This document shows, in pieces, positions 5,318 through 5,331 of a stretch of 5,331 nt of DNA (positions are counted from its first letter, which is position 1; each line of letters starts with the position of its first letter). A program made the translations under genes and the position numbers. Below the pieces are notes generated by a model. The model saw only the letters and a list, made by a program, of their open reading frames with translations, did no database searches and was not told the origin of the DNA. Origin of the DNA: Eubacteriaceae bacterium (lineage in GTDB: Bacteria > Bacillota > Clostridia > Eubacteriales > UBA1433); assembly GCA_012797825.1 (NCBI GenBank), contig JAAZOI010000109.1, forward strand, positions 1 through 5,331, written 5' to 3'.

Positions 5318-5331
5318 ATGAGTTTGCTTGA
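5318..5331 (+). CDS. Start of a downstream gene (partial)
   Basis: ATG 5318 begins a frame reading M-S-L-L before the window ends. A TAGGAG site (5305-5310) lies seven bases upstream. The start is 15 bases after the acyltransferase stop with no terminator between, so it is likely co-transcribed. Nothing can be said about its product. Confidence 0.6.

Overview
The window looks like chromosomal DNA of a low-GC Gram-positive bacterium, probably a member of Clostridia. The support is AT-rich intergenic DNA, strong AGGAG-type ribosome binding sites, short hairpin plus T-run terminators, and the protein types present. No species can be named from the sequence alone.

Layout. The 3' end of a coaE-like gene (2-163) is followed by a tRNA-Leu(GAG) gene (199-284) with a good promoter and its own terminator. 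Bases 230-786 form a tandem array with a period of about 140 bp. The tRNA 3' half (anticodon loop to CCA), the terminator hairpin and an AT-rich spacer recur as three further, partly decayed units. No tRNA 5' half is repeated. The array ends at the stop codon of a minus-strand gene of unknown function (785-1312), which carries an R-x4-H motif of the HEPN kind. Repeated tRNA 3' ends next to an orphan accessory gene resemble the edge of an integrative element, but no integrase lies in the window.

Three plus-strand genes follow: an AraC-type regulator with a GyrI-like effector domain (1584-2444), a small flavodoxin-like protein (2688-3110) and a flavin reductase-like protein (3266-3802). Each is preceded by a copy of a recurring intergenic element. 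The first copy is partial. The other two are about 75 bp long and contain a short inverted repeat whose arms differ between copies but remain paired. The regulator gene is clearly richer in GC than its neighbours and may be acquired. The two flavoproteins suggest a small redox or flavin-related group, possibly co-regulated through the shared element.

After a terminator, a consensus-like promoter (3908-3936) drives a PlsC-like acyltransferase with a zinc ribbon and an extra C-terminal domain (4025-5302). A further gene starts 15 bp downstream (5318) and runs out of the window, so these two probably form an operon.

The two most unusual signals are the tRNA-3'-half tandem array and the repeated intergenic element with compensatory changes.
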